Shown here: positions 1 through 7,680 of the stretch, in pieces | Layout of the letters: each line of letters begins with the position of its first letter | How positions within the stretch are numbered: the first letter of the stretch is position 1 | NCBI GenBank assembly: GCA_009775125.1 | Contig: VSPD01000048.1 | Span: 1 to 20,833 of the forward strand | Length of the DNA: 20,833 nt | Direction of reading: 5' to 3' | From: Muribaculaceae bacterium | Lineage (GTDB): Bacteria > Bacteroidota > Bacteroidia > Bacteroidales > Muribaculaceae | Translations under genes and position numbers: made by a program | The notes under the pieces: model-generated | Told to the model about the DNA's origin: nothing | The model's database searches: none | Seen by the model: the letters and a program-made list of their open reading frames with translations, nothing else

Positions 1-75
1 TGAAAGGCCGCCCAATACTCTATGTCTTTTGCTTGGTTGAAAATCATAAAGTTCTTATCCCGAACTCGCGTTATT
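1..75. other. Foreign sequence joined to the truncated susC 5' end
   Basis: The sequence to the left of about position 70-76 does not encode the signal peptide and carboxypeptidase-regulatory-like domain that normally precede the SusC plug. Normal SusC-like coding resumes at IKVPQGTELTVSYVGFK. On the - strand an open frame starts with ATG at 47 and reads MIFNQAKDIEYWAAF off the window edge. It could be the first codons of a divergent gene. This arrangement fits the end of an insertion sequence, an invertible cassette boundary, or a contig end inside a repeat. Fifteen codons are too few to identify the gene. Confidence 0.4.
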
Positions 76-2928
76 AAAGTACCTCAGGGCACAGAGCTCA
101 CCGTAAGTTACGTCGGTTTCAAACCCGCTTCTTTCCCAGCACAGCCCCAAATGACAATCGAACTCGTAGAAGACTCCGAACTCCTCGACGAAGTTGTGGT
201 CGTAGGTTATCAGACCGTGCGCAAGGCCGACCTCACCGGCGCTGTGGCCGTGATGAACATGAAAGAGCCTTTGAGCGAAAACTCCGGCAACATCATGAAC
301 TCAATGGCCGGCAAACTCCCCGGCGTGAACGTAGTGCCCGACGCCGCCCCCGGCGGTACAGGCTCGATTCGCGTCCGCGGTATGTCAACGGCTAATTCGA
401 GCAACGACCCTCTATATGTAATCGACGGCGTGCCCACCGACAATATCAACTGCATCAACCCCTCCGATATCGAGACAATGCAGGTGCTTAAAGATGCCGC
501 TTCCGCTTCAATCTACGGCTCGCGTGCCGCAAACGGCGTTGTGGTCATCACCACAAAACAAGGCAAAGGCGACCGCATGACTATCAACGTGAACTATGCC
601 GCCAGCGCACAGACAATAGCAAAACGCTACGACCTGCTCGACGCCACCCAATGGGGCGAGGCTTACTGGGCCGCATCCAAAAATTCTCACCTCACGCCCT
701 CGCATGTGCTTTACGGCAACGGCGCCACTCCCGTGCTCCAGCCCTACCTCAACGGCAATGCCAACTTCCCCACCGCCAACACCGACTGGCAGGACCAGGT
801 TTATCAAACTGCATGGACCAACAACCTCACAGCCTCTATCTCCAACAACACCGAAAAAGGCTCCGTGATGTTCTCGGCCAACTATATCAACCAGAACGGT
901 AACATCAAATCGTCGTTCTACGAACGCTACTCCGCACGTATCAACTCGCGCTACGATTTCAACAAATATATCACCGTAGGCGAAAACCTCATGGTGGCCC
1001 GCTGGACCAACCGTGGCGTTGACGTGGCCGGCGACCGCGGTATTCCCTTCTCGGCCATCGCCATGCTCCCCGCCCTCCCCGTCACCGGACTCAACGGCGA
1101 ATGGACACGTCCCAAGGAATTCAACATCAACGACCTTGCAAACCCCATGCAGGTTATCTCCAACTCCAAGGACAACAACTTCTCGTCGTGGCGAATCCTC
1201 GGCAACGCCTACCTCGAGGTGAAGCCCATCGACGGCCTCTCGCTCAAAACCAACATCGGTATCGAGCACAGCCAGTATTTCAACACCACCCTCGGCCGCG
1301 CTATCAATCCCGGCGACGTCAACAGCGTGTCGAGCGTCTACGGACAGGGCGACACCTGGACCTGGACCAACACCGCCAACTATAACAAGACATTCGCTCA
1401 GGACCACCACCTCACCGTGCTCCTCGGCACCGAGGCCATCGGCTATACATTCAAAGACCTCTCCGCATCGCGCGAAGGATATGAATTCGAAGATTCCGAC
1501 TTCATGCAGATAGGCTCCGGTACTGGCGTCCGCAACAACGGCGGCGGCAAGACACAATGGGCCGTGTTCTCGCTCTTCGGCAAAATCGACTACAACTATG
1601 CCGATCGTTACCTCGCCTCGTTCACCATCCGCCGCGACGAGAACTCCCGCTTCGCAAAAGGCAACCGCTCCGGCGTGTTCCCCGCATTCTCCCTCGCATG
1701 GCGTCCCTCGCAGGAAGAATTCTTCCCCAAGAACGAAATCCTCACCGACCTGAAAGTGCGCTACTCATGGGGCCAGAACGGTAACGCCAACATCCCCGCG
1801 CTCTATCCCGCATATTCCACATATATCTTCAACACCGGCAACGGCGCTTACGACATAAGCGGAACAAATTCCTCCACCACATCGGGCATCACCCTGTCGA
1901 GCACCGGCAACCCCGACCTCAAATGGGAGACTACCACACAAAACAACATTGGCGTCGACCTCCAGTTCCTCGGCGGCGCGCTCAACCTCAGCGGCGATTA
2001 CTATATCAAGAAAACAAAGGATATGCTCACCATTCCCCCGGCCCTTGACGTGGCAGGTGAAAACGCCGCCATGTGGCTCAACACCGGCGACATGAAGAAC
2101 ACCGGCTGGGAAGTGACTCTCAGCTACATCAGCCCGCAGTACGGCGACTTCTCGTGGAACGGCTCTTTCAACATCTCCCAATACAAGAATAAGCTCGTCA
2201 CCCTCAACTCCCGCCAGAAATTCATCGGCGGCGACCAGCGTCTCATCCCCGGCCAGCCCATGGGCGTGTATTTCGGATATGTTTGCGACGGCATCTTCCA
2301 AAACGAAGCCGAAGTGGCCAACCATGCAGTGCAGAACGGCGCAGCTCCCGGCCGCCTCATCTACCGCGACCTCGACGGCAACGGCGTGATCGACGACAAC
2401 GACCGCTGCATCATCGGCGACCCCAACCCCGACATCTCGCTCGGCCTCAACCTCGCCTTCAAATACAAGGCTTTCACCCTCGACATGTTCTTCGCCGGCG
2501 ATTTCGGTTTCGACATCCAGAACCACATGAAACGCCAGCTCCTCTCGATGAACTACGGCCTTGGCAACACCAACCGCGGCGCCGAAATCCTCAACGCCTG
2601 GACTCCGACCAACACCAACACCAACATCCCGGCCCTCTCGCTCACCGACGACAACAACGAAAGCCGCTTCTCCACCTACTATGTTGAAAACGGCTCGTAC
2701 ATGAAGATGAAATATCTCAAACTGTCCTACTCACTGCCCAAGAACCTTATCGGCAAAATCGGTGCCTCCAACCTCGACGTCTACGGCCAGGTTGAGAACG
2801 TGTTCACAATCACCGACTACACCGGACTCGACCCCGAACTTCTCCCCGGCGAATACGGAGCGCGCATCGACAACGGCGCATATCCCCGTCCCCGCACTTT
2901 CACTCTTGGTCTGAACCTTCAATTCTAA
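22..2928 (+). CDS. SusC-family TonB-dependent outer-membrane transporter, 5'-truncated
   Basis: This is an outer-membrane barrel that imports oligosaccharides, here probably fructan fragments, powered by TonB. The visible order is a remnant of the N-terminal beta-sandwich domain (residues about 19-50), a TonB-box-like DEVVVVGYQ (56-64), the plug domain (about 70-182, with IRVRGMST, YVIDGVP and ASIYGSRAANGVVVITTK), then a long barrel. The barrel includes the familiar DLDGNGVIDDNDR loop and ends in aromatic LNLQF. The frame is open throughout. At 968 residues it is some tens of residues shorter than usual for SusC. The first 19 residues are neither a Sec signal peptide nor SusC-like, so the ATG at 22 is only the first in-frame start. 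The product may not be exported, making this a likely pseudogene or silent copy unless the missing 5' part lies elsewhere. The susD gene follows after 19 bases. The family assignment is secure; function is doubtful. Confidence 0.85.
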   Translation: MSFAWLKIIKFLSRTRVIKVPQGTELTVSYVGFKPASFPAQPQMTIELVEDSELLDEVVVVGYQTVRKADLTGAVAVMNMKEPLSENSGNIMNSMAGKLPGVNVVPDAAPGGTGSIRVRGMSTANSSNDPLYVIDGVPTDNINCINPSDIETMQVLKDAASASIYGSRAANGVVVITTKQGKGDRMTINVNYAASAQTIAKRYDLLDATQWGEAYWAASKNSHLTPSHVLYGNGATPVLQPYLNGNANFPTANTDWQDQVYQTAWTNNLTASISNNTEKGSVMFSANYINQNGNIKSSFYERYSARINSRYDFNKYITVGENLMVARWTNRGVDVAGDRGIPFSAIAMLPALPVTGLNGEWTRPKEFNINDLANPMQVISNSKDNNFSSWRILGNAYLEVKPIDGLSLKTNIGIEHSQYFNTTLGRAINPGDVNSVSSVYGQGDTWTWTNTANYNKTFAQDHHLTVLLGTEAIGYTFKDLSASREGYEFEDSDFMQIGSGTGVRNNGGGKTQWAVFSLFGKIDYNYADRYLASFTIRRDENSRFAKGNRSGVFPAFSLAWRPSQEEFFPKNEILTDLKVRYSWGQNGNANIPALYPAYSTYIFNTGNGAYDISGTNSSTTSGITLSSTGNPDLKWETTTQNNIGVDLQFLGGALNLSGDYYIKKTKDMLTIPPALDVAGENAAMWLNTGDMKNTGWEVTLSYISPQYGDFSWNGSFNISQYKNKLVTLNSRQKFIGGDQRLIPGQPMGVYFGYVCDGIFQNEAEVANHAVQNGAAPGRLIYRDLDGNGVIDDNDRCIIGDPNPDISLGLNLAFKYKAFTLDMFFAGDFGFDIQNHMKRQLLSMNYGLGNTNRGAEILNAWTPTNTNTNIPALSLTDDNNESRFSTYYVENGSYMKMKYLKLSYSLPKNLIGKIGASNLDVYGQVENVFTITDYTGLDPELLPGEYGARIDNGAYPRPRTFTLGLNLQF

Positions 2929-2947
2929 CCCGTAAAAGACAAGCATA

Positions 2948-4612
2948 ATGAAACTTTTCAAAAACATATTCATTGCCGCAGCAATCATTTCAGCAGGTAT
3001 GGCTTCGACTTCCTGCGACGATATGCTCGACACCAAGCCCCAGGGCGTATTCACCGACGAGCAGATCGGCGACGAGGAGGCCACCGACCTCATGACTGCC
3101 GCCTATGCCACCCTCCTGTGCCACTACTTCGGCAACAACGAATCGTTCGCCGGCCCGATCAACAACTGGGTGTTCGACGTCCGCTCCGACGACGCTCTCA
3201 AAGGCGGCGGCGAAATATCCATGGAAGGATACATGCACCAGCTCGAAGTGGGCAACGTGCAGAGCGACAACGACGTGGCCAACTTCAAATGGCGCAACAA
3301 CTATTACTCAATAAGCCGCTGCAACACCGCCATCCGCGCCATCAAGGCCTCATCGGCGATTTCCGACGACACAAAAGCCGCTTATGTGGCCGAGATGAAG
3401 ACTCTCCGTGCATATTACTATTTCGATATGTTCCGCATCTTCGCCAAATTCCCTTATTTCGACGAAACGGTGACCAACCCCAGCGAATGTCGCGCCGACG
3501 AATATACACGCGACCAAATCGTAGGATTCGTCAAACAGGACCTGCGCGACAGCTACGAGGCTCTTCCCAAGACTCAGTCCGAGGTCGGCCGCTTCAACAA
3601 ATATGTTGCCGCCGCCCTTCTCGCTCGTGTCGACCTCTTCACCTCCGACTGGGCCGAGGCCGAGACATATGCCGGTTATGTAATTGATTCTCAGCAATAC
3701 GAGCTCTATCCCAACTTCCTCGACATCTCCAAGCCCGAGATGAACAACCAATACGAATCGGTGCTCGCCGTGCAGTTCTCCTCCGCAAACTCCCCCGACC
3801 AGTTCAATTTCAACAACTGTCTCAACTGCACCTACTCCGAAGGCAACCTCTACGGCACCGGCGACGACTTCTACCTCGCGTCGCAAAACCTCGTCGACGC
3901 TTTCCGCACCGACGCACACGGCCTGCCCTATCTCGACGGAGCCACCGACGGCAAGAGCATCGACAAAGCCGACTTCGCAGGCAATGTCGACCCCCGTCTC
4001 GACTTCACCCTCGGCCGCATCGGCATGCCCTGGCGCGGACACGAATACAACGAGAAATGGTGCCGCAACCTTGACATATACAGCGAATATTCCGGCAAAA
4101 AACCTTATCCCGCTCCCGAATCTCCGTTCGTTAAGCCCGGTATCGTGCCCTGGGGCGCTTCCTCTCTCAACTGCATCCTCATCCGCTACGCCGACGTGAT
4201 GCTCATGAAAGCCGAAGCCCTTATCGAGCAGAACAAAAGCCTTGAAGAAGCTCGCGGCCTTATCAACGACATCCGCCGCAAGGCCGGCCGCTCGGTCGAC
4301 GCCACCTATGCTCCAGTCGACTGCAACCCGATGATTGCCAATTACAGCGTGAGCGAATATCCCGCCACAGGCTGGAATCAGGAATATGCCCGCAAGGCCG
4401 TGCGCATGGAGCGCCGCCTCGAACTCGCCATGGAAGGTCACCGCTGGTTCGACCTCGTGCGCTGGGGCAATGTTGTCGAGGTAGTCAACGCCTACTATAA
4501 GACGGAAGGCAAAATCCGTCCCTACTACGAAGGCGCCAACCTTTCCGAGAATGAAATCTACTTCCCCATCCCCGTCAACCAGGTTGACAATGCCGGCGAC
4601 CTTTACAAATAA
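2948..4612 (+). CDS. SusD/RagB-family surface glycan-binding lipoprotein
   Basis: This is the lipid-anchored partner that caps the SusC barrel and captures glycan at the cell surface. The signal peptide ends in a lipobox with Cys23 followed by Asp-Asp, which suits surface lipoproteins of Bacteroidetes. SusD hallmarks are the helical TPR-like segment RNNYYSISRCNTAIRAI, the LRAYYYFDMFRIFAKFPYF stretch, IRYADVMLMKAEALIEQ, and the C-terminal signature AMEGHRWFDLVRWG near residues 494-507. The length of 554 aa is typical. It starts 19 bases after the susC stop and ends 26 bases before the next lipoprotein gene, so the three are probably one transcript. The substrate is inferred from the downstream DUF4960-like and GH32 genes to be a fructan such as levan. 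The sequence of SusD itself does not show this. Confidence 0.95.
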   Translation: MKLFKNIFIAAAIISAGMASTSCDDMLDTKPQGVFTDEQIGDEEATDLMTAAYATLLCHYFGNNESFAGPINNWVFDVRSDDALKGGGEISMEGYMHQLEVGNVQSDNDVANFKWRNNYYSISRCNTAIRAIKASSAISDDTKAAYVAEMKTLRAYYYFDMFRIFAKFPYFDETVTNPSECRADEYTRDQIVGFVKQDLRDSYEALPKTQSEVGRFNKYVAAALLARVDLFTSDWAEAETYAGYVIDSQQYELYPNFLDISKPEMNNQYESVLAVQFSSANSPDQFNFNNCLNCTYSEGNLYGTGDDFYLASQNLVDAFRTDAHGLPYLDGATDGKSIDKADFAGNVDPRLDFTLGRIGMPWRGHEYNEKWCRNLDIYSEYSGKKPYPAPESPFVKPGIVPWGASSLNCILIRYADVMLMKAEALIEQNKSLEEARGLINDIRRKAGRSVDATYAPVDCNPMIANYSVSEYPATGWNQEYARKAVRMERRLELAMEGHRWFDLVRWGNVVEVVNAYYKTEGKIRPYYEGANLSENEIYFPIPVNQVDNAGDLYK

Positions 4613-4638
4613 TTAACGCTTAAAATAAGATTTCTCAA

Positions 4639-6108
4639 ATGAAAAAAATCAATATACTGAGCATCGCTTTCATCCTCGCCATTGTCGGCGGAATGTTCAC
4701 GGCCTGCTCCGATTTCGACCCCAAAGGCATGCCCCAGGTGCCCGAGCTCCGCAAGGCTTCCGACCTTAAAGCCACAATCGACGGCTTTGTGGTGAACCTC
4801 TCATGGGATCTTCCCGCAGCCGACGACATAGAAGGTGTCGACCTCATCACCAACGGCGTGAACTCCACCGCCGTGAAACTCGAAGGCAATGCCACGACAT
4901 ACACCGTAATCGGCCAGCCTATGGGCGAGGACTATCTTTACACCGTAAAAGTGCGTTACGAAGGCGGCTACGTTTCCGAAGGCGTTTCTATAAATGTTGA
5001 ATTGCCCAAAGTGGACCTCCCCGAAGTTTCAGGCCTCACTGCCGAAGTGAGCGGGCGCACAGTCACTCTCGACTGGACTCTTCCCGCCGAAGACGGCATC
5101 ACGGCAGTGCGTGTCGTGCGCAACGGCGACACGGCAGCCGCTACCGTGATCGAAGGCACACCCACATCCTGCGTCCTCAAAGGCCAGCCTATGGACACCG
5201 AGCACACCTACACCGTATCTGTGGTCTATGATGAATACTATGCCTCCGAAGGTGTCTCTGTCAAGGCCGCTATCCCCTACATCGAACCCAAAATCGGCTA
5301 CCTTATGACCGCCGCATCCATCTCCGCGCTTCCCGACGACGACGAACGTGCCGCCGCACAATGGTTCTCGACACAGACAAACGCCGAGTTTATCCAGCCA
5401 TCGCAACTCGCCGACCTCGATGCCGATATCTATCCTGTGATTTGGGTGCATATCGACCGCATAGGCACTCCTGTCGGATGGCAAAATCTTCCCTCCGAAA
5501 TCACCAACGACGCCACCATCGCCGCCCTCCGTCAATATTCCGCCAACGGCGGCAGCCTCTACCTCTCTGTCATGGCCACTCAACTTACCGTACCCCTCGG
5601 TTTCGTGCCCGAAAACATGGCGCCTACCGTCTACGGCAACGGCACAGGCGGCAGCGGCACCGACATTTGGACAATCAATCCCAACCTCGGATGGGATTTC
5701 CAAAACGGTTCCGACCAAGGTTTCTACGACCGTACCGGCCACGCTGTCTACGAGGGCCTTACCCTCGAGGTGGTCAACGACTATCCCTATGCCAGCCTGC
5801 CGCTCATCGGCCCGGGTCTGCGTGAGGATCACAACTGCCTATGGGACTGCAATCTTTACGGCCGTGGCAACCAGATCGACGTAATCAAGAACTTTGAAGT
5901 TACTACCAACTCCCTCGTGCTCGCTACCTGGGGCCACGTGCGCGACCATTGCGTGGCAGGTCTTGTCGAATTCCATGGCGACACCAGCCGCGGACGATGC
6001 ATCGCAAACGGCTTCTCCGCTTACGAATGGAACCAGAACTCGGGCACCAACCCTTATCAGGCCAACCTCGAGAAACTCACCGCCAACATCCTCGACTGCC
6101 TTAAATAA
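4639..6108 (+). CDS. Surface glycan-binding lipoprotein: two Fn3-like repeats plus DUF4960-like domain
   Basis: The gene lies in the SusE/F position and probably encodes the extra surface glycan-binding protein of the locus. The lipobox Cys is residue 23 (MFTACSDFD). Two homologous Fn3-like beta-sandwich repeats follow, at about 36-122 and 128-212. Each ends in a GQPM...YTV...SEGVS pattern, so they arose by internal duplication. The C-terminal part (about 218-489) resembles DUF4960, the type I associate with the levan-binding protein BT1761 of B. thetaiotaomicron; that family link is from memory. Key conserved stretches are ERAAAQW, IWVHIDR, REDHNC, TWGHVRDHC and SAYEWN. The same stretches recur in the next gene, so the two are paralogues. 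A strong hairpin lies 15 bases after the stop codon. Surface glycan binding is inferred from position and architecture; levan specificity is less certain. Confidence 0.85.
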   Translation: MKKINILSIAFILAIVGGMFTACSDFDPKGMPQVPELRKASDLKATIDGFVVNLSWDLPAADDIEGVDLITNGVNSTAVKLEGNATTYTVIGQPMGEDYLYTVKVRYEGGYVSEGVSINVELPKVDLPEVSGLTAEVSGRTVTLDWTLPAEDGITAVRVVRNGDTAAATVIEGTPTSCVLKGQPMDTEHTYTVSVVYDEYYASEGVSVKAAIPYIEPKIGYLMTAASISALPDDDERAAAQWFSTQTNAEFIQPSQLADLDADIYPVIWVHIDRIGTPVGWQNLPSEITNDATIAALRQYSANGGSLYLSVMATQLTVPLGFVPENMAPTVYGNGTGGSGTDIWTINPNLGWDFQNGSDQGFYDRTGHAVYEGLTLEVVNDYPYASLPLIGPGLREDHNCLWDCNLYGRGNQIDVIKNFEVTTNSLVLATWGHVRDHCVAGLVEFHGDTSRGRCIANGFSAYEWNQNSGTNPYQANLEKLTANILDCLK

Positions 6109-6123
6109 TCACCGAAACTATTC

Positions 6124-6160
6124 AAGCCCCTGCGGCATCGCAGGATTGCCGCAGGGGCTT
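6124..6160 (+). terminator. Strong hairpin after the susCD-binding protein genes
   Basis: A perfect 14-bp stem (6124-6137 with 6147-6160, AAGCCCCTGCGGCA and its complement) closes a 9-base loop. It begins 15 bases after a stop codon. It is followed by TCCCTTATAAT rather than a clean T run, so it may be a partial terminator or a 3'-end stabiliser that lowers expression of the gene beyond it. Confidence 0.7.
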
Positions 6161-6194
6161 TCCCTTATAATCATTATTTAAAACTCATTCAAAA

Positions 6195-7247
6195 ATGAAA
6201 AAAAATCTACTCATCGCGGCAGCAGCTCTCATGGCCGCCTCCACTCTCTCGGCAGCCACAATCGAAGGCAAGAAAGTAGCCGTGTATATCGATGGCGCAA
6301 GCGTAGGCGCTGTCGACAACAATCAGGAACGCGAAGCCGCACAGTGGCTCCTCAACAACGATAAAGCCGCCGTGGCCGTAACAGCCGACGATATCGAGAA
6401 CATTACTCCCGCCAAAGCCGAGGCTCTCTGGATTCATATCGACCGCTGCGGCATCGCGGCCGGCTCGGCCAACCTGCCCGCGCCGTTCAACAACGCCGCT
6501 TTCGTCGCTCATATCAAGGACTATGTCAAGGCCGGCGGCAATCTCCTGCTCACCAAGCAGGCCACACAGCTTGCCACTGCTATCGGACGCATCGACAAGG
6601 AAGTGAACTCGTTCTCTTCCGGCGAAGGTGGCGACGGCAAAGACACATGGACCGTGCAGAATGTCTACGGCGTTAATTGCAGCGAGCAGCTCGACCGAAG
6701 CGCCCATCCCATCTATGCCGGACTCGAAACCATAAATGATTATAACAATAGGCCCACCGTAGCCCTTCTCGGCACAGGCGACCCCACTACTGCCATGTGG
6801 CGCGAGGACCACAACTGCTTCTGGATTCCCGCCGACCTCGGTTTTGGCGCCGGCAATGACACTCCCGCCTGTCTCACGGAATTTGAAAAAGCCTATAATT
6901 GCGTGTGCCTCGGCACATGGGGTCATGTCGGCGACTTCTGCGGCGCCGGCATCATCGATTTCGAGCCTACCTCCGAATTCAAAGGCCGCGTAATCACCAT
7001 CGGTCTCGCCGCTTACGAATGGGCTCCGCGCAACGGCGGCAACAACTACCACTCCAACATTCAGAACATGACATCCAACGCCATCAGTTACCTGGCTCTC
7101 AGCACCACCGGAATTGAAAGCGCCGTCACCGACGCCGACGAGGCTCCCGTCTACTACAATCTGCAAGGCATCCGTGTGGCCGAACCCGAAGCCGGCGTAA
7201 TCTACATCGAACGCCGCGGCTCTGTTGCGAAAAAAGTAATCAAGTAA
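6195..7247 (+). CDS. Secreted stand-alone DUF4960-like protein with C-terminal sorting tail
   Basis: The protein is a single DUF4960-like domain behind a cleavable signal peptide (MKKNLLIAAAALMAASTLSA) with no lipobox. It is paralogous to the C-terminal half of the preceding lipoprotein. Shared stretches are EREAAQW, WIHIDRCG, REDHNCFW, GTWGHVGDFCGAG and AAYEWAP. The last 40 or so residues (YNLQGIRV ... AGVIYIERRG ... KKVIK) look like the tail that directs proteins to type IX-like secretion in Bacteroidetes. The segment FVAHIKDYVKAGGNLLLTKQ resembles the strand-helix pattern of ThuA or class I amidotransferase-like folds, but I see no clear catalytic triad. A role in binding or handling fructan is inferred from its place between the binding lipoprotein and GH32. 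No enzymatic activity can be assigned. Confidence 0.8.
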   Translation: MKKNLLIAAAALMAASTLSAATIEGKKVAVYIDGASVGAVDNNQEREAAQWLLNNDKAAVAVTADDIENITPAKAEALWIHIDRCGIAAGSANLPAPFNNAAFVAHIKDYVKAGGNLLLTKQATQLATAIGRIDKEVNSFSSGEGGDGKDTWTVQNVYGVNCSEQLDRSAHPIYAGLETINDYNNRPTVALLGTGDPTTAMWREDHNCFWIPADLGFGAGNDTPACLTEFEKAYNCVCLGTWGHVGDFCGAGIIDFEPTSEFKGRVITIGLAAYEWAPRNGGNNYHSNIQNMTSNAISYLALSTTGIESAVTDADEAPVYYNLQGIRVAEPEAGVIYIERRGSVAKKVIK

Positions 7248-7254
7248 AAAAGCA

Positions 7255-7527
7255 CAAGCCGATAATGCGGTGCATGGAATCGCGTAGCGATTCAAGAATG
7301 TAGCCGGGGGTGGAGCGACAGCGGAACCCCCGGTATGTTGAGGCTGGTTCATCGTGGTATCGGAGCGAGCGGCAGCGTAGCGTTCTGCACCACGGTTGGC
7401 ATTATCGAACGCTCCGGCAAGCTCCGCTCCAATACCCTAATAAATAATGTTCCCATCCCCGGGGCTGCGCCCCGCGCTACAATATTTGTCTCCTAACGGA
7501 GACCCAATGCACCGTAATTACGGCTTG
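7255..7527 (+). mobile_element. MITE-like structured repeat, copy 1
   Basis: This is the first of three copies of a repeat of about 275 bp. The ends are imperfect inverted repeats: CAAGCCG.AAT.CGGTGCATgg on the left, and the complement of gCAATGCACCGTAATTACGGCTTG on the right. Internal hairpins include GAATCGC-GTA-GCGATTC, CCGGGGGT/ACCCCCGG, GGGGC-TGC-GCCCC and GTCTCC-TAAC-GGAGAC. The near-identical flanks GTAAAAAAG (from 7244) and GTAAAAAAAAG (7532-7542) look like a target-site duplication whose A tract has changed length. It starts 7 bases after the DUF4960-like stop codon. No protein-coding frame of substance is present. Confidence 0.75.
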
Positions 7528-7557
7528 ACCCGTAAAAAAAAGTTAAGTAAGTAAGAA

Positions 7558-7631
7558 TTATTGTGTTCAGCGCGAGGCTCCGGCCAAGGCTTCTTGCCTC
7601 CATGCCGGAGCCTCGTTTCTCGACACAATAA
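7558..7631 (+). promoter_or_regulatory. Long leader hairpin upstream of the GH32 gene
   Basis: A two-part stem spans 74 bases. The outer stem is TTATTGTGT (7558-7566) with ACACAATAA (7623-7631). The inner stem is a perfect 12 bp, CGAGGCTCCGGC (7573-7584) with GCCGGAGCCTCG (7604-7615), followed by TTTCT. It lies 49 bases before the GH32 ATG. It could be a terminator for read-through from upstream, an attenuator, or a transcript-stabilising leader. I found no TAnnTTTG promoter motif between it and the gene. Confidence 0.5.
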
Positions 7632-7680
7632 GAAAATCGACATTTCGTTATTATCAATATATAATCCAACGCTGAACACT

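Noticed and set aside
508..1557. Long open frame antisense to susC, and similar frames antisense to the SusD, DUF4960-like and GH32 genes (for example 3350-4441, 5029-5832, 6207-7352)
   Set aside because: They lie wholly opposite well-recognised genes, have low-complexity Val/Gly/Ala/Glu-rich translations, and are explained by C-rich third codon positions of the sense genes.
7561..7680. TTG start that would lengthen the GH32 protein by 40 residues
   Set aside because: It would translate the leader hairpin and bury the signal peptide. The ATG at 7681 gives a normal signal peptide.
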